Assembly: GCA_934277375.1 (NCBI GenBank)
Contig: CAKQTZ010000007.1
Coordinates: 124,001-188,000 of the forward strand
Reading direction: 5' to 3'
DNA length: 64,000 nt
From: an uncultured Coprococcus sp.
GTDB taxonomy: Bacteria; Bacillota; Clostridia; Lachnospirales; Lachnospiraceae
In this document: positions 9,230 through 17,604 of the stretch, one piece after another
Numbering within the stretch: position 1 is the stretch's first letter
Layout of the letters: each line of letters starts with the position of its first letter
Position numbers and translations under genes: made by a program
The notes under the pieces: generated by a model
Database searches by the model: none
What the model saw: the letters and a program-made list of their open reading frames with translations, nothing else
What the model was told of the DNA's origin: nothing

Positions 9230-10090
9230 TTAACCCTTTACAGCTCCACTTGTCATACCGGCAACGATATTCTTTGCCAGACACAAGTAAACTATGATAA
9301 CCGGGAGGATTGAACATGCGATGAACATGTAAACCTGACCCATATCAAACTTAAGGAAGTCAGCTCCACGAAGAAGTGCTATCAGGATAGGCAGTGTCTT
9401 CTTGTTGTCTTTCTTAAGAATAAGAGCTGGTGTGAAGTAGTTATTCCAGCTTGAAACGAATGAGAAGATTGCCTGTACCGCGATAGATGGCTTCATAAGT
9501 GGAAGCGCTATCTGATTGAAGATACGGAACTCTCCTGCACCGTCTATACGTGATGACTCAAGAAGCTCCTTCGGAAGTGCTGCATCCATTGACTGCTTCA
9601 TGTAGAAGAATACTACAGGAGAAGCAATTGCAGGAATGATCAGCGGAATGAAGCTGTTCATAAGTCCCATCTTGTCAACCAACTGAACGAAACCTAATGC
9701 AGTTACCTGTGTAGGGATCATCATGATCGCAAGAATGAATGTAAATATTGCCTTCTTCAACTTGAAGTCGTATGCATAGATTGCAAACGCTGTTACTGTC
9801 GAGAAGTATGTACATAAGAATGCTGTACATGCAGCAACTATAAAACTGTTAAGCAAACCTGTAAATATAGGCTGCGTTCCATGGATAATATTCTTAAAGT
9901 TCCTAGCTGCGTACTTACTTGGGATCATGGTGAATCCACGGTTAAGCTCAGCATTCGATCTTGTCGCATTTATAAAAAGTACATAAAACCAGAACAAGCA
10001 TAAGATGGTGATAAGTACGAATACTGTATAAGCAATTATTCGTCTTGTCTTGACTGGCAAACCTTTTTCTTTCTTTCCGTCCATATTCAT
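9230..10090 (-). CDS. Carbohydrate ABC transporter permease (MalG/AraQ type)
   Basis: 286 residues, six predicted transmembrane helices, and the EAA loop ELLESSRIDGAGEFRIFNQI near residue 195 that contacts the ATPase. This is the second of the two permeases of a CUT1-type sugar importer. The gene starts 8 bp after the other permease gene. No ATPase is encoded nearby; CUT1 importers of Firmicutes often share a common MsmX-type ATPase encoded elsewhere. The C-terminus MTSGAVKG is the family's usual ending. Substrate cannot be read from the permease. Confidence 0.93.
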   Translation of the reverse strand: MNMDGKKEKGLPVKTRRIIAYTVFVLITILCLFWFYVLFINATRSNAELNRGFTMIPSKYAARNFKNIIHGTQPIFTGLLNSFIVAACTAFLCTYFSTVTAFAIYAYDFKLKKAIFTFILAIMMIPTQVTALGFVQLVDKMGLMNSFIPLIIPAIASPVVFFYMKQSMDAALPKELLESSRIDGAGEFRIFNQIALPLMKPSIAVQAIFSFVSSWNNYFTPALILKKDNKKTLPILIALLRGADFLKFDMGQVYMFIACSILPVIIVYLCLAKNIVAGMTSGAVKG

Positions 10091-10098
10091 CCCCCTTT

Positions 10099-11013
10099 CT
10101 ACTTCTCGGTCTCTTTATTCATCTTAAATACTATCATACTCAAGATACCGGTTACAATGAACATGAATACGGAGAGGGCACCGCCCATACCATAATTCTT
10201 ACTGAACAAGTGCTTGTTCAGGGCCATGATAAGTGTCATGGTTGTATTCTTTGGTCCACCAGAACCATTTGTCAGGATCTGTGGAACATCGAACATCTGG
10301 AGACCACCTATAAGAGATGTGATCATAACATATACTAAGATAGGTCTAAGTATAGGTAATGTAATCCTGAAGAATACCTGATTAGATGTTGCTCCATCCA
10401 CCTCAGCAGCCTCATAAAGTGAAGTATCAATTCCCAGCATACCTGCCAGAAGAAGAATTGTTGTATTACCAAACCACATCAAGAAGTTCATGAATGCAAC
10501 AAGGGTTCTTGCAGATCCGGTATGTCCAAGGAAATCATATGGATTCCCCTCTGCTACCGCACCCATACTCTGAAGCATTCCATTGATAGGACCTACCTTT
10601 GAGAACAGTGCGAAGAATAACATTGCAAAAGCTGATGCCATGATCAGGTTTGGCAGATAAATAACTGTCTGGAAAAACGCCTTACCCTTAAGCTTCAGAC
10701 TTGGGTTAGCAAACCATGAAGCAAGGAGAAGTGATATAAGAATCTGTGGGATGAATCCCATGATCCACATGATCATTGTATTTCCAAAATATGTCCAAAT
10801 ACTTCCGTTCTTGAACATACTAACATAGTTGTCCAATCCCACCGGTTCAGGGCCAATCTCCATAATTCCATCAAAGAAGTGCTTAAAGAAACTGTTATAA
10901 ATAGTTGAGCACAGTGGAATTAACTGGAAAATTATGAAAACAACCGCAAACGGAATCAAGAAAAAGTATCCCCAACGGTTATAGCGTACTATGTTGCCTT
11001 TTTTACTTTTCAT
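10099..11013 (-). CDS. Carbohydrate ABC transporter permease (MalF/AraP type)
   Basis: 304 residues with six predicted helices and the EAA loop SLYEAAEVDGATSNQVFFRI near residue 205, placing it in the MalF-like half of CUT1 sugar importers. It forms the membrane channel with the downstream MalG-like permease and receives substrate from the binding protein encoded upstream. A strong hairpin with a T-run separates it from the binding-protein gene, the usual way such operons make the binding protein in excess. The start ATG follows a GGGAGG-type site. Confidence 0.93.
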   Translation of the reverse strand: MKSKKGNIVRYNRWGYFFLIPFAVVFIIFQLIPLCSTIYNSFFKHFFDGIMEIGPEPVGLDNYVSMFKNGSIWTYFGNTMIMWIMGFIPQILISLLLASWFANPSLKLKGKAFFQTVIYLPNLIMASAFAMLFFALFSKVGPINGMLQSMGAVAEGNPYDFLGHTGSARTLVAFMNFLMWFGNTTILLLAGMLGIDTSLYEAAEVDGATSNQVFFRITLPILRPILVYVMITSLIGGLQMFDVPQILTNGSGGPKNTTMTLIMALNKHLFSKNYGMGGALSVFMFIVTGILSMIVFKMNKETEK

Positions 11014-11053
11014 TCTATAACCTCCCTAGTAAAGTCTGTATGAGCATAAAAAA

Positions 11054-11085
11054 CGTGCCCGTCTGGCACCTGCCAGACAGGCACG
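11054..11085 (-). terminator. Partial terminator between binding protein and permease
   Basis: A 14-bp stem (CGTGCC and GTCTGGCA arms with one mismatch) with a tiny loop, followed on the minus strand by TTTTTT. It lies 40 bp past the binding-protein stop and 41 bp before the permease start, so it can stop most transcripts and let a fraction read into the permeases. Confidence 0.85.
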
Positions 11086-11125
11086 CGTATAATACTATGC
11101 TTGTGTTATACAGACCTAATATTGA

Positions 11126-12559
11126 TTACTCTACTGTGATTGCTGGGTACTTTGTAGCTACATCCTGCTTGAATGCCTCAACAGCCTCATCATATGTTGC
11201 GTACTGACCTGTGAAGTAATCCTTCATAGCCTTCTGGAATGACTCATTGCATCCCTGATCGTAAGCTGAGATGTTAGAAAGGTCGATCTTCTCAACACCT
11301 GCGCAGAACATACCGATTGGATTCTGTCCGCCAAGTACTGCATCACCATATGATGTATCCTTAGCCATAGCATCCATAGCTGGCTTGTTGTTTACGAAGT
11401 CGTTATCAGCCTTAACAATATCTGTCATGATATCTGTATCTGTTGTCATCTTTCTCATGATATCAGCAACAAGTGTTGGGTTGTCTGTACCTGTTGCACC
11501 ACAGATCCATGTGCCGCCCCAGAAGAAGCCCTGAGGTCCTGTTGTTGCACCCCAACCGCCTGCATGTGCGATTGACTTTTCATCATCAGCAGCCATTGAG
11601 AAGTCGATCATCCAAGCTGGTCCGAAGTAAGCAAATACCTTTCCTTCTGGATAGAATCCAGCCTTCCACTCATCGCCCCAAAGGTCGCCAGTTGTTGTCT
11701 GACCAGCATCATATGATGCCTTCTCTGCATCTGCCCAAGCCTTGAACTGTGGATCGATGTTGAGCTTGCCATCCTCAACCCACTTGCTTGATACGTTGTT
11801 TGAATATACACGGTATGAATCGTTAACTGTTGCTGTGAGCTTGTAACCCTTAGCTGCTAACTCTGTACCTGTTGCATAGAATGTATCCCAATCTGATACG
11901 TGCTTCTGAACCTCATCAGGATCGTCTGATCCCCACATATCCTTTGCGATTTCTCTGTTGTAGATAAGAACACCAGGACAGCCCTGCCATGAAACACCCT
12001 TAAGTGTTCCCTTTGAATCTGTCATAACGTCCTTTGTGTACTGATACTGATTTGCCAGCTCGTCATCTGTGATTCCGAGATCTGAAACTGGCATAGTGTA
12101 GTCTGTATCAACATACTTAAGTGCGTAATCAGCCTCTACGAGGAACAAGTCGATCTTGTCGTCAGCACTTGCATCTGCCTGCTTAAGTAACTGCTGATCC
12201 AGATTGTTCTGGTATGCGTTGTCATCTGAAGGAACGATTGTCCAAACAACATTAACATCGCCAATCTTACCATGTGTTCCATCAACCTCTTCGTATCCTG
12301 GATAGTGAGCTGTAAGTCTTGACTTAAACTCCTCATTCCAAGCGTAGATGTTAAGTGTCTTGCCCTCATCTGAGCTAACTTCTGCCTCTGAAGTAGCGTC
12401 GTCTGAAGCCTCCTCTGAAGCTGCATCTGATGCTGCCTCTGTTGTGTCGTCCTTCTTTGCCTCTGTTGTTGTTGATTCGTCATTGCCTCCACAAGCTACG
12501 AGTGAAAGTCCCATAGCACATGCTAATGAAAGAACCAGTACCTTCTTGAATTTTCTCAC
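11126..12559 (-). CDS. Sugar ABC transporter substrate-binding lipoprotein
   Basis: 477 residues from a GTG start nine bases after AAGGAGG; an upstream extension (from 12637) would place over 20 residues before the signal peptide and crosses the leader, so I reject it. The signal ends in the lipobox SLVACG, followed by a Thr/Glu/Ala/Ser-rich linker and a family 1 extracellular solute-binding fold (LNIYAWNEEFKSR near residue 70; ACG-anchored, mature at the membrane face). It captures a sugar or oligosaccharide for the two downstream permeases. The substrate is unknown; no glycosidase lies in the operon. Confidence 0.9.
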   Translation of the reverse strand: MRKFKKVLVLSLACAMGLSLVACGGNDESTTTEAKKDDTTEAASDAASEEASDDATSEAEVSSDEGKTLNIYAWNEEFKSRLTAHYPGYEEVDGTHGKIGDVNVVWTIVPSDDNAYQNNLDQQLLKQADASADDKIDLFLVEADYALKYVDTDYTMPVSDLGITDDELANQYQYTKDVMTDSKGTLKGVSWQGCPGVLIYNREIAKDMWGSDDPDEVQKHVSDWDTFYATGTELAAKGYKLTATVNDSYRVYSNNVSSKWVEDGKLNIDPQFKAWADAEKASYDAGQTTTGDLWGDEWKAGFYPEGKVFAYFGPAWMIDFSMAADDEKSIAHAGGWGATTGPQGFFWGGTWICGATGTDNPTLVADIMRKMTTDTDIMTDIVKADNDFVNNKPAMDAMAKDTSYGDAVLGGQNPIGMFCAGVEKIDLSNISAYDQGCNESFQKAMKDYFTGQYATYDEAVEAFKQDVATKYPAITVE

Positions 12560-12756
12560 AAAAAAACCCTCCTTAAAAAATATATTCTTTGTGCTCAATA
12601 TGACAAGTTGCCAAATTGCATCTTCCCGACTAGGCAAGTCGTTCTTACTGCATTTGTCATTATTGCCAAGTTTTAAGAGCGTTTTATGAACTTGATAAGC
12701 ACTTTTGCTAACAGTTCATTACCCATTTTCTATCGCCATTCCTTAGCGACAATGTT

Positions 12757-12785
12757 ATTATAGGTCATATTAGACAATAATGCAA
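12757..12785 (-). promoter_or_regulatory. Promoter of the sugar importer operon
   Basis: On the minus strand TTGCAT, a 17-bp spacer and a perfect TATAAT. The transcription start would lie near 12750, giving a leader of about 190 nt. The first part of that leader has short facing arms TCGC and GCGA, possibly a weak operator. 12560-12756 holds no gene. Confidence 0.75.
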
Positions 12786-12838
12786 GTCCTTTTTTCGCTT
12801 TTTTATGGTAAAAATGTAAATAACGAGGTCAAATATCC

Positions 12839-14020
12839 CTATTTAGCCTTGTTTGTTATGTATTTATGTATCAATTCTGCTATTTTTTGTGGATTATACA
12901 CAATCAGGCGGTCAGGTCCCGACACTTCTGTCATCTCGGCATTATCATGTGCTGCTGTATAATTCCTATAATATGTATTATACACATCTGCAGGATCAAC
13001 ACTGTTGCCATCCTCATCCTGCATCACTTCTGCCCGGCTTTCATATTCTTCCAGTGTATCATCGCTCTGGTGAAGGAAAGGGTCTGTGTACGGATTGCAG
13101 TATATCATATACATAGGTATATTCTCAGGCCAGCCGAGTGCTGCAACTTTATTGGCATTTTCCACAAGATTCTTGTCTTCATTGTACATTCCCTTTGTAT
13201 AGAGCCCCCTGCCGATAAGTGCGTCTCTCCTGTCCATCTGATCCTTGGTGTAGACATCCCATTCATTATCAGGGAACACACTGTCAGACAATCTGTGTCC
13301 TCCGATCTTCACCAGCTCGAGCATGATCTTGTTTCTTAGTGAACAGTAATCCTTCTCATCCGCGCCCTCATACTGATCAGGGAAATACATCTGAATTCCT
13401 ATGACGGATTCCACCTCATCCGGATATTTGTCACACCAGTCTATAGCCAGAGTTCCGCCATTCTTATAAGCGACCAGCACATACGACCTGCTGTCGGTAA
13501 CCGCCTGCACAGCCGTCCTCGTCTCCTCCAGCATGGAATCTATATCCTTTGGAGCATCCCAGTCTTCGCTGTATCCCACACCGCTTCTGTCCACGTATAT
13601 CAGCTCGTAATCTGAGAGTTCTTCCATCAACGGCTCAAGGGCTATTGAATCATCTGCAGTCTTATTTGAGTGAATGAATACCAGTGTATGTTCTGCATTT
13701 TCACTTCCATTTTTCACCACATGTATCTTATGTCCGTTCACATCCACCATCTGCCCGGTGGGCGTCAGATACTTCTGCTCCTCCGCCAGAGCCTTCTTAT
13801 TCTTCACATGTGCATACATGAGAACACTGCCCGCAGCCAATATCACCGCCAGCAGTACAGCACTCATGGCCTTCAGTATCATACCACCCAGCTTTCTCCG
13901 CTCTTTACTCTTTTCCTCCTTACTCATAGTCATGCTCACAGACTTCGTGGGTTCTTTGTCCGCCAGTTTAGGTATCTTCTTTTCAGTGTTTTTCTCATTT
14001 GCATTCTTGTCAATACTCAT
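12839..14020 (-). CDS. Membrane-anchored alpha/beta-hydrolase-fold protein lacking the usual nucleophile
   Basis: 393 residues: a basic cytoplasmic N-terminus of about 45 residues, one membrane helix (ILKAMSAVLLAVILAAGSVL, 48-67) and an external alpha/beta hydrolase fold. The fold is supported by VDVNGHKIHVV near 92-102, LVFIHSNK near 113-120 (where HG is usual) and YVDRSGVGYSEDW near 142-154. At the nucleophile elbow the expected GxSxGG reads A184-Y-K-N-G-G189, so Lys186 replaces the catalytic Ser, and the late GH motif is also absent (GPDRLIVYNP). It is therefore probably a non-catalytic binding or scaffold protein, or uses other residues. It stands alone, divergent from the next gene. Confidence 0.78.
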   Translation of the reverse strand: MSIDKNANEKNTEKKIPKLADKEPTKSVSMTMSKEEKSKERRKLGGMILKAMSAVLLAVILAAGSVLMYAHVKNKKALAEEQKYLTPTGQMVDVNGHKIHVVKNGSENAEHTLVFIHSNKTADDSIALEPLMEELSDYELIYVDRSGVGYSEDWDAPKDIDSMLEETRTAVQAVTDSRSYVLVAYKNGGTLAIDWCDKYPDEVESVIGIQMYFPDQYEGADEKDYCSLRNKIMLELVKIGGHRLSDSVFPDNEWDVYTKDQMDRRDALIGRGLYTKGMYNEDKNLVENANKVAALGWPENIPMYMIYCNPYTDPFLHQSDDTLEEYESRAEVMQDEDGNSVDPADVYNTYYRNYTAAHDNAEMTEVSGPDRLIVYNPQKIAELIHKYITNKAK

Positions 14021-14215
14021 ACGTTTGTTTTTACCTCTTTTCTTCTTATATATTATATCAGGAATATGTAACCAGAATTTCTGATTTCATCTCTGGATCC
14101 AGCCTTATCCAGTCATAGCTTTTAGTCATTGTGCCCAATTTTACATGGCACAGCGTAGTACAATCTATGATATACCAACAAATGTTAAAAGTAAATAAAT
14201 TCTATTTGCCCTCGG

Positions 14216-14244
14216 TTTACTTATATTTTCCTTTATGCTACTAT
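14216..14244 (+). promoter_or_regulatory. Promoter of the membrane protein gene at 14285
   Basis: TTTACT, a 17-bp spacer and TACTAT, about 40 bp ahead of the ATG. The remainder of the 264-bp divergent region 14021-14215 shows no gene. Confidence 0.6.
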
Positions 14245-14284
14245 CTCATATAGGATATTATGATATGGAAGGAACACAGAACAC

Positions 14285-15313
14285 ATGTCTAAAAAGAAGA
14301 AAAAGTCACAGAACAGGCAGATTTCCCAGGGTACGCATCCTAAACAGGTCAAGCATGACACCGAGGCCGTCCCGACCGCGCAAGGCGGACAGGATACTGA
14401 TGAAACACAGACAAAAAAGAATACTAAGAATCTGCAGGCTGAGCAAAGCAGGCAGAATACCAAGCCAGAGCAGGCCACTCAGCCATCACAGCCGGAGAAA
14501 TTCAGGAGAATAAGTGTAGAGGGTACAGACGATAGAATGCCACACAGCAAGCCGGCTAAGAAAAGCCTTCATGCAGACAACAACCTGGACATGTTAGGAA
14601 TGAGCAGGAAGGAACGCAGAGTCAGAAGAAAAGAGCTTTACCAGAAGAACACAGAGGGAATGTCCAGAAAGGAGAAGCTCTCCTACTTCTTCGACTATTA
14701 CAAGTGGAGAGTTATAACTCCTATCCTTGTCATTGCATTTTTATGTTATCTTGGAGTCACTATATACATGAACAAAAGACCGGTCGCCCTCGGTTTTGTC
14801 GTGTTGAATGCGCAGGATGCAGATGTTGTCGATCTGTCATTTGAGAACGACTACATTGAACAATTCGGCATAACCGGCAGTTATCAGTTCAAGGAGTCGG
14901 TGGGACTTGATATCGACTACGATTATTACCTCGAGCACTCCGAATACATCAAGACCAGCAACAGCACAGACTACAGCATCCTGTCATCGGACTGTGATCT
15001 CGGATCATATGACGTAATAATCAGCAACGACACAGGCGTTAAGTACTGTGCCGCTCAGAACATATCAAAACCATTAAAGGGTTATCTGAGCGAGGACGCA
15101 TACGCCAAGCTTGAGCCTTATATGGTAGAATTTGACGACCCAAATGGCACAACGAGAACATACGCCATTGACATCAGCGACACTCAGTTTGCAAAGGATC
15201 TTGACACCGGATACTCGGACGTATATGTTGCATTTCCGGGAGTCATAGACAGGAATTATACCAACTCACTCAGGTTCCTGAGCTATGTCCTTGGCATAGA
15301 TCTGACCGAATAA
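14285..15313 (+). CDS. Unknown single-pass membrane protein with long basic/Gln-rich N-terminus
   Basis: 342 residues that I do not assign to a named family. The first 130 residues are basic, Gln/Lys-rich and probably disordered, with a repeated MSRKE motif (near 98 and 120). An aromatic patch YFFDYYKWRVITP leads into one membrane helix (ILVIAFLCYLGVTIYM, near 146-162). The C-terminal 170 residues are acidic and predicted extracytoplasmic. Proteins with an FxYYKW patch before a single helix are common and uncharacterised in Lachnospiraceae, so the gene is probably real and conserved. AAGGA lies ten bases before the ATG. Confidence 0.7.
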   Translation: MSKKKKKSQNRQISQGTHPKQVKHDTEAVPTAQGGQDTDETQTKKNTKNLQAEQSRQNTKPEQATQPSQPEKFRRISVEGTDDRMPHSKPAKKSLHADNNLDMLGMSRKERRVRRKELYQKNTEGMSRKEKLSYFFDYYKWRVITPILVIAFLCYLGVTIYMNKRPVALGFVVLNAQDADVVDLSFENDYIEQFGITGSYQFKESVGLDIDYDYYLEHSEYIKTSNSTDYSILSSDCDLGSYDVIISNDTGVKYCAAQNISKPLKGYLSEDAYAKLEPYMVEFDDPNGTTRTYAIDISDTQFAKDLDTGYSDVYVAFPGVIDRNYTNSLRFLSYVLGIDLTE

Positions 15314-15341
15314 CATATCACTGTAAATCATACCAAAAAAG

Positions 15342-15401
15342 AAAACGCATGATGCATTTGCCACCCGTCACATGGGAAGGATCAAATGTATCATGCGTTT
15401 T
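15342..15401. terminator. Bidirectional terminator between convergent genes
   Basis: A 19-bp stem with one G-T pair (AAAACGCATGAT arm with its complement), followed by TTTTTT on the plus strand and TTTTCTTTTTT on the minus strand. It serves the membrane protein gene on the left and the ABC-F gene on the right. Confidence 0.88.
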
Positions 15402-15448
15402 TTCATTTATCATATTAACTTAATATATAGGTTCCGGATCCGTGGTTA

Positions 15449-17074
15449 TCAGTCATCTGAATCCATGTTCATGACCTGTCTCTTTCTGGCAAGCTCGTCA
15501 TTTGCAAGATACTCATCGTATGTTGTCTGCTTGTCTATGAGACCGGTATTTGTTATCTCAATAATTCTGTTGGCAGTAGTCTGCACAAACTGGTGATCCT
15601 GTGAGGAGAACAGAACAACTCCCGGGAACTTGATAAGTCCATTGTTGAGTGCTGTGATTGACTCCATGTCCAGATGGTTTGTAGGCTCATCAAGAATCAG
15701 GGTATTTGAACCCATGATCATAAGCTTTGAAAGAAGGCATCTAACCTTCTCTCCTCCTGAGAGAACCTTGACCTTCTTAACGCCATCCTCACCTGCAAAT
15801 AGCATTCGTCCGAGGAAGCCTCTTACATATGTGGCATCCTTCTCGTCTGAGTACTGTGTCAGCCAGTCTACTATCACAAGATCATTGTCGAACTCCTTGG
15901 TGTTGTCCTTAGGGAAATATCCCTGTGATGTGGTAACTCCCCACTTGTAGCTTCCCTCGTCCGGTTCCTCCTCGCCTGCAAGTATCTTGAAGAGCATGGT
16001 GGTTGACTTGGTGTTCGGTCCGACAAATGCTATCTTGTCGTCATGTCCAACTGTGAATGAGATGTCATCCAGAAGCTTTTCTCCGTCAACTGTCTTGGAG
16101 ATATGTGATACGGTAAGCACCTCGTTGCCGATCTCTCTCTTTGGTCTGAAATCAATGTATGGGTACTTTCTGCTTGATGGCTTGATATCATCCAGCTCGA
16201 TCTTCTCAAGGGCACGCTTACGAGATGTAGCCTGCTTGGACTTTGAAGCATTTGCCGAGAATCTCTGAATGAACTCCTGGAGCTCCTTGATCTTCTCTTC
16301 CTTCTTCTTGTTGGCTTCCTTCATCTGCTTGATCATCAGCTGGCTTGACTCGTACCAGAAGTCATAGTTTCCTGCGTAGAGCTGGATCTTACTATAATCT
16401 ATATCTGCTATATGGGTACATACCTTGTTAAGAAAATATCTGTCATGTGACACAACAATGACTGTGTTCTCGAAGTTGATAAGGAATTCCTCGAGCCATG
16501 CGATGGCATCCATATCAAGGTGGTTTGTAGGCTCATCCAAAAGAAGTACATCCGGATTGCCGAAAAGCGCCTGTGCAAGAAGCACTTTGACCTTGAGTCC
16601 ACCGTCCAGATCCTTCATCAGGCTGTAGTGGTACTCTGTGCCTACTCCTAGTCCGTTCAGGAGTGTGGAAGCATCTGACTCTGCCTCCCAGCCATTCATC
16701 TCAGCAAATTCAGCCTCAAGCTCTGCTGCCTTGACACCATCCTCGTCTGAAAAGTCCTCCTTCATATATATAGCATCTTTTTCCTTCATTATCTCATACA
16801 GACGCTTGTTACCCATGATTACAGTGTCAAGCACCTGATATTCATCGTATTTGTAGTGATCCTGCTGGAGAACTGAAAGTCTCTCTCCATCATTCATGGT
16901 CACATCACCCTTTGACGGCTCTATCTCTCCTGACAGGATCTTCAGGAAAGTTGACTTGCCGGCACCATTTGCACCGATCAGTCCATAACAGTTACCCTCT
17001 GTAAATTTGATATTTACATCCTCAAATAAAGCCTTCTTACCAAATCTCAATGTTACGTTATTCGCACTAATCAT
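15449..17074 (-). CDS. ABC-F family ATPase (YbiT/YkpA-like)
   Basis: 541 residues with two ABC domains and no membrane segment, so a soluble ribosome-associated ABC-F factor rather than a transporter. Domain 1 has Walker A GANGAGKS (34-41), Walker B LLLDEPTNHLD (177-187) and the His switch VSHD. The linker KSKQATSRKRALEKIE (278-293) matches the YbiT-type interdomain arm. Domain 2 keeps the signature LSGGEK and LILDEPTNHLD, but its P-loop reads GPNTKSTT (352-359), losing the usual Lys, and its His switch reads SSQD. Domain 2 may therefore bind but not hydrolyse ATP. It stands alone with its own promoter. Role in translation is known for the family; the specific function is not. Confidence 0.9.
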   Translation of the reverse strand: MISANNVTLRFGKKALFEDVNIKFTEGNCYGLIGANGAGKSTFLKILSGEIEPSKGDVTMNDGERLSVLQQDHYKYDEYQVLDTVIMGNKRLYEIMKEKDAIYMKEDFSDEDGVKAAELEAEFAEMNGWEAESDASTLLNGLGVGTEYHYSLMKDLDGGLKVKVLLAQALFGNPDVLLLDEPTNHLDMDAIAWLEEFLINFENTVIVVSHDRYFLNKVCTHIADIDYSKIQLYAGNYDFWYESSQLMIKQMKEANKKKEEKIKELQEFIQRFSANASKSKQATSRKRALEKIELDDIKPSSRKYPYIDFRPKREIGNEVLTVSHISKTVDGEKLLDDISFTVGHDDKIAFVGPNTKSTTMLFKILAGEEEPDEGSYKWGVTTSQGYFPKDNTKEFDNDLVIVDWLTQYSDEKDATYVRGFLGRMLFAGEDGVKKVKVLSGGEKVRCLLSKLMIMGSNTLILDEPTNHLDMESITALNNGLIKFPGVVLFSSQDHQFVQTTANRIIEITNTGLIDKQTTYDEYLANDELARKRQVMNMDSDD

Positions 17075-17103
17075 CGACGTATATACCTTTCACTATTTAC
17101 TCT

Positions 17104-17168
17104 GTCTGCACACGCAGACGTCTCCATTTTCAGTGATTAAGTATATCAATACATGTCAGATGTGTCAA
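17104..17168 (-). promoter_or_regulatory. Promoter and leader hairpin of the ABC-F gene
   Basis: On the minus strand a near-consensus TTGACA, 17-bp spacer and TATACT occupy 17140-17168. The short leader contains a GTCTGC/GCAGAC hairpin with a 4-nt loop at 17104-17119, about 30 bp before the start codon. The hairpin lacks a T-run, so it is not a terminator. Confidence 0.75.
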
Positions 17169-17255
17169 CTTTACTTTATGTACAGAGCGGCGCTTTTCCT
17201 GCCCCGCTCCGCTCTTCCATTCTGATATCATTTGCCAGAGATTACTGGCTGCCAG

Positions 17256-17438
17256 CTAGAGATCCCTGACTATAGGATCATACAGATCAAGCTCACAGTA
17301 CTCTGTGTCTGTAAAGTGATCGCAGTTAAGACAACTCTTGCCAGCCACTTCGTTTGAAAATCCCTTACATGAGCACCTCTTCTCATAAGCGCTGCACCTC
17401 TCTGCGACTTCTTTGTAGGTCTCTGTTGAACTTCTCAT
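17256..17438 (-). CDS. Small cysteine-rich protein, unknown
   Basis: 60 residues with six Cys in a spaced pattern (C15, C22, C24, C36, C39, C48), including CxC and CxxC pairs that could bind zinc or an iron-sulfur cluster. No signal peptide or membrane helix. AAAGGAG lies seven bases before the ATG, which supports real translation. The gene stands alone between the ABC-F and CNNM genes. I do not recognise the family; metal binding is inferred only from the Cys pattern. Confidence 0.65.
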   Translation of the reverse strand: MRSSTETYKEVAERCSAYEKRCSCKGFSNEVAGKSCLNCDHFTDTEYCELDLYDPIVRDL

Positions 17439-17556
17439 GATATTTTCTCCTTTTTGCTATGCATTTTTCTGCTGCCTTATTATTGTGTGTTTTTTTCTGC
17501 GTTTTATTCCACATTTCTTTCTTCGCTGCTTCTTTGCCACATCAAGGTTCGGATTC

Positions 17557-17585
17557 TTGACAATATGCTATATATTAAGTACAAT
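17557..17585 (+). promoter_or_regulatory. Promoter abutting the CNNM/CorC gene
   Basis: TTGACA, exactly 17 bp, TACAAT. The predicted transcription start (about 17592) lies only some 13 nt before the ATG at 17605, and the stretch between is A/T-rich with no Shine-Dalgarno sequence. Confidence 0.75.
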
Positions 17586-17604
17586 CAGAATTAAAAATTT
17601 TTAA

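Noticed and set aside
12560..12637. Longer N-terminus for the sugar-binding lipoprotein
   Set aside because: A GTG with ideal AAGGAGG directly before the signal peptide is the better start.
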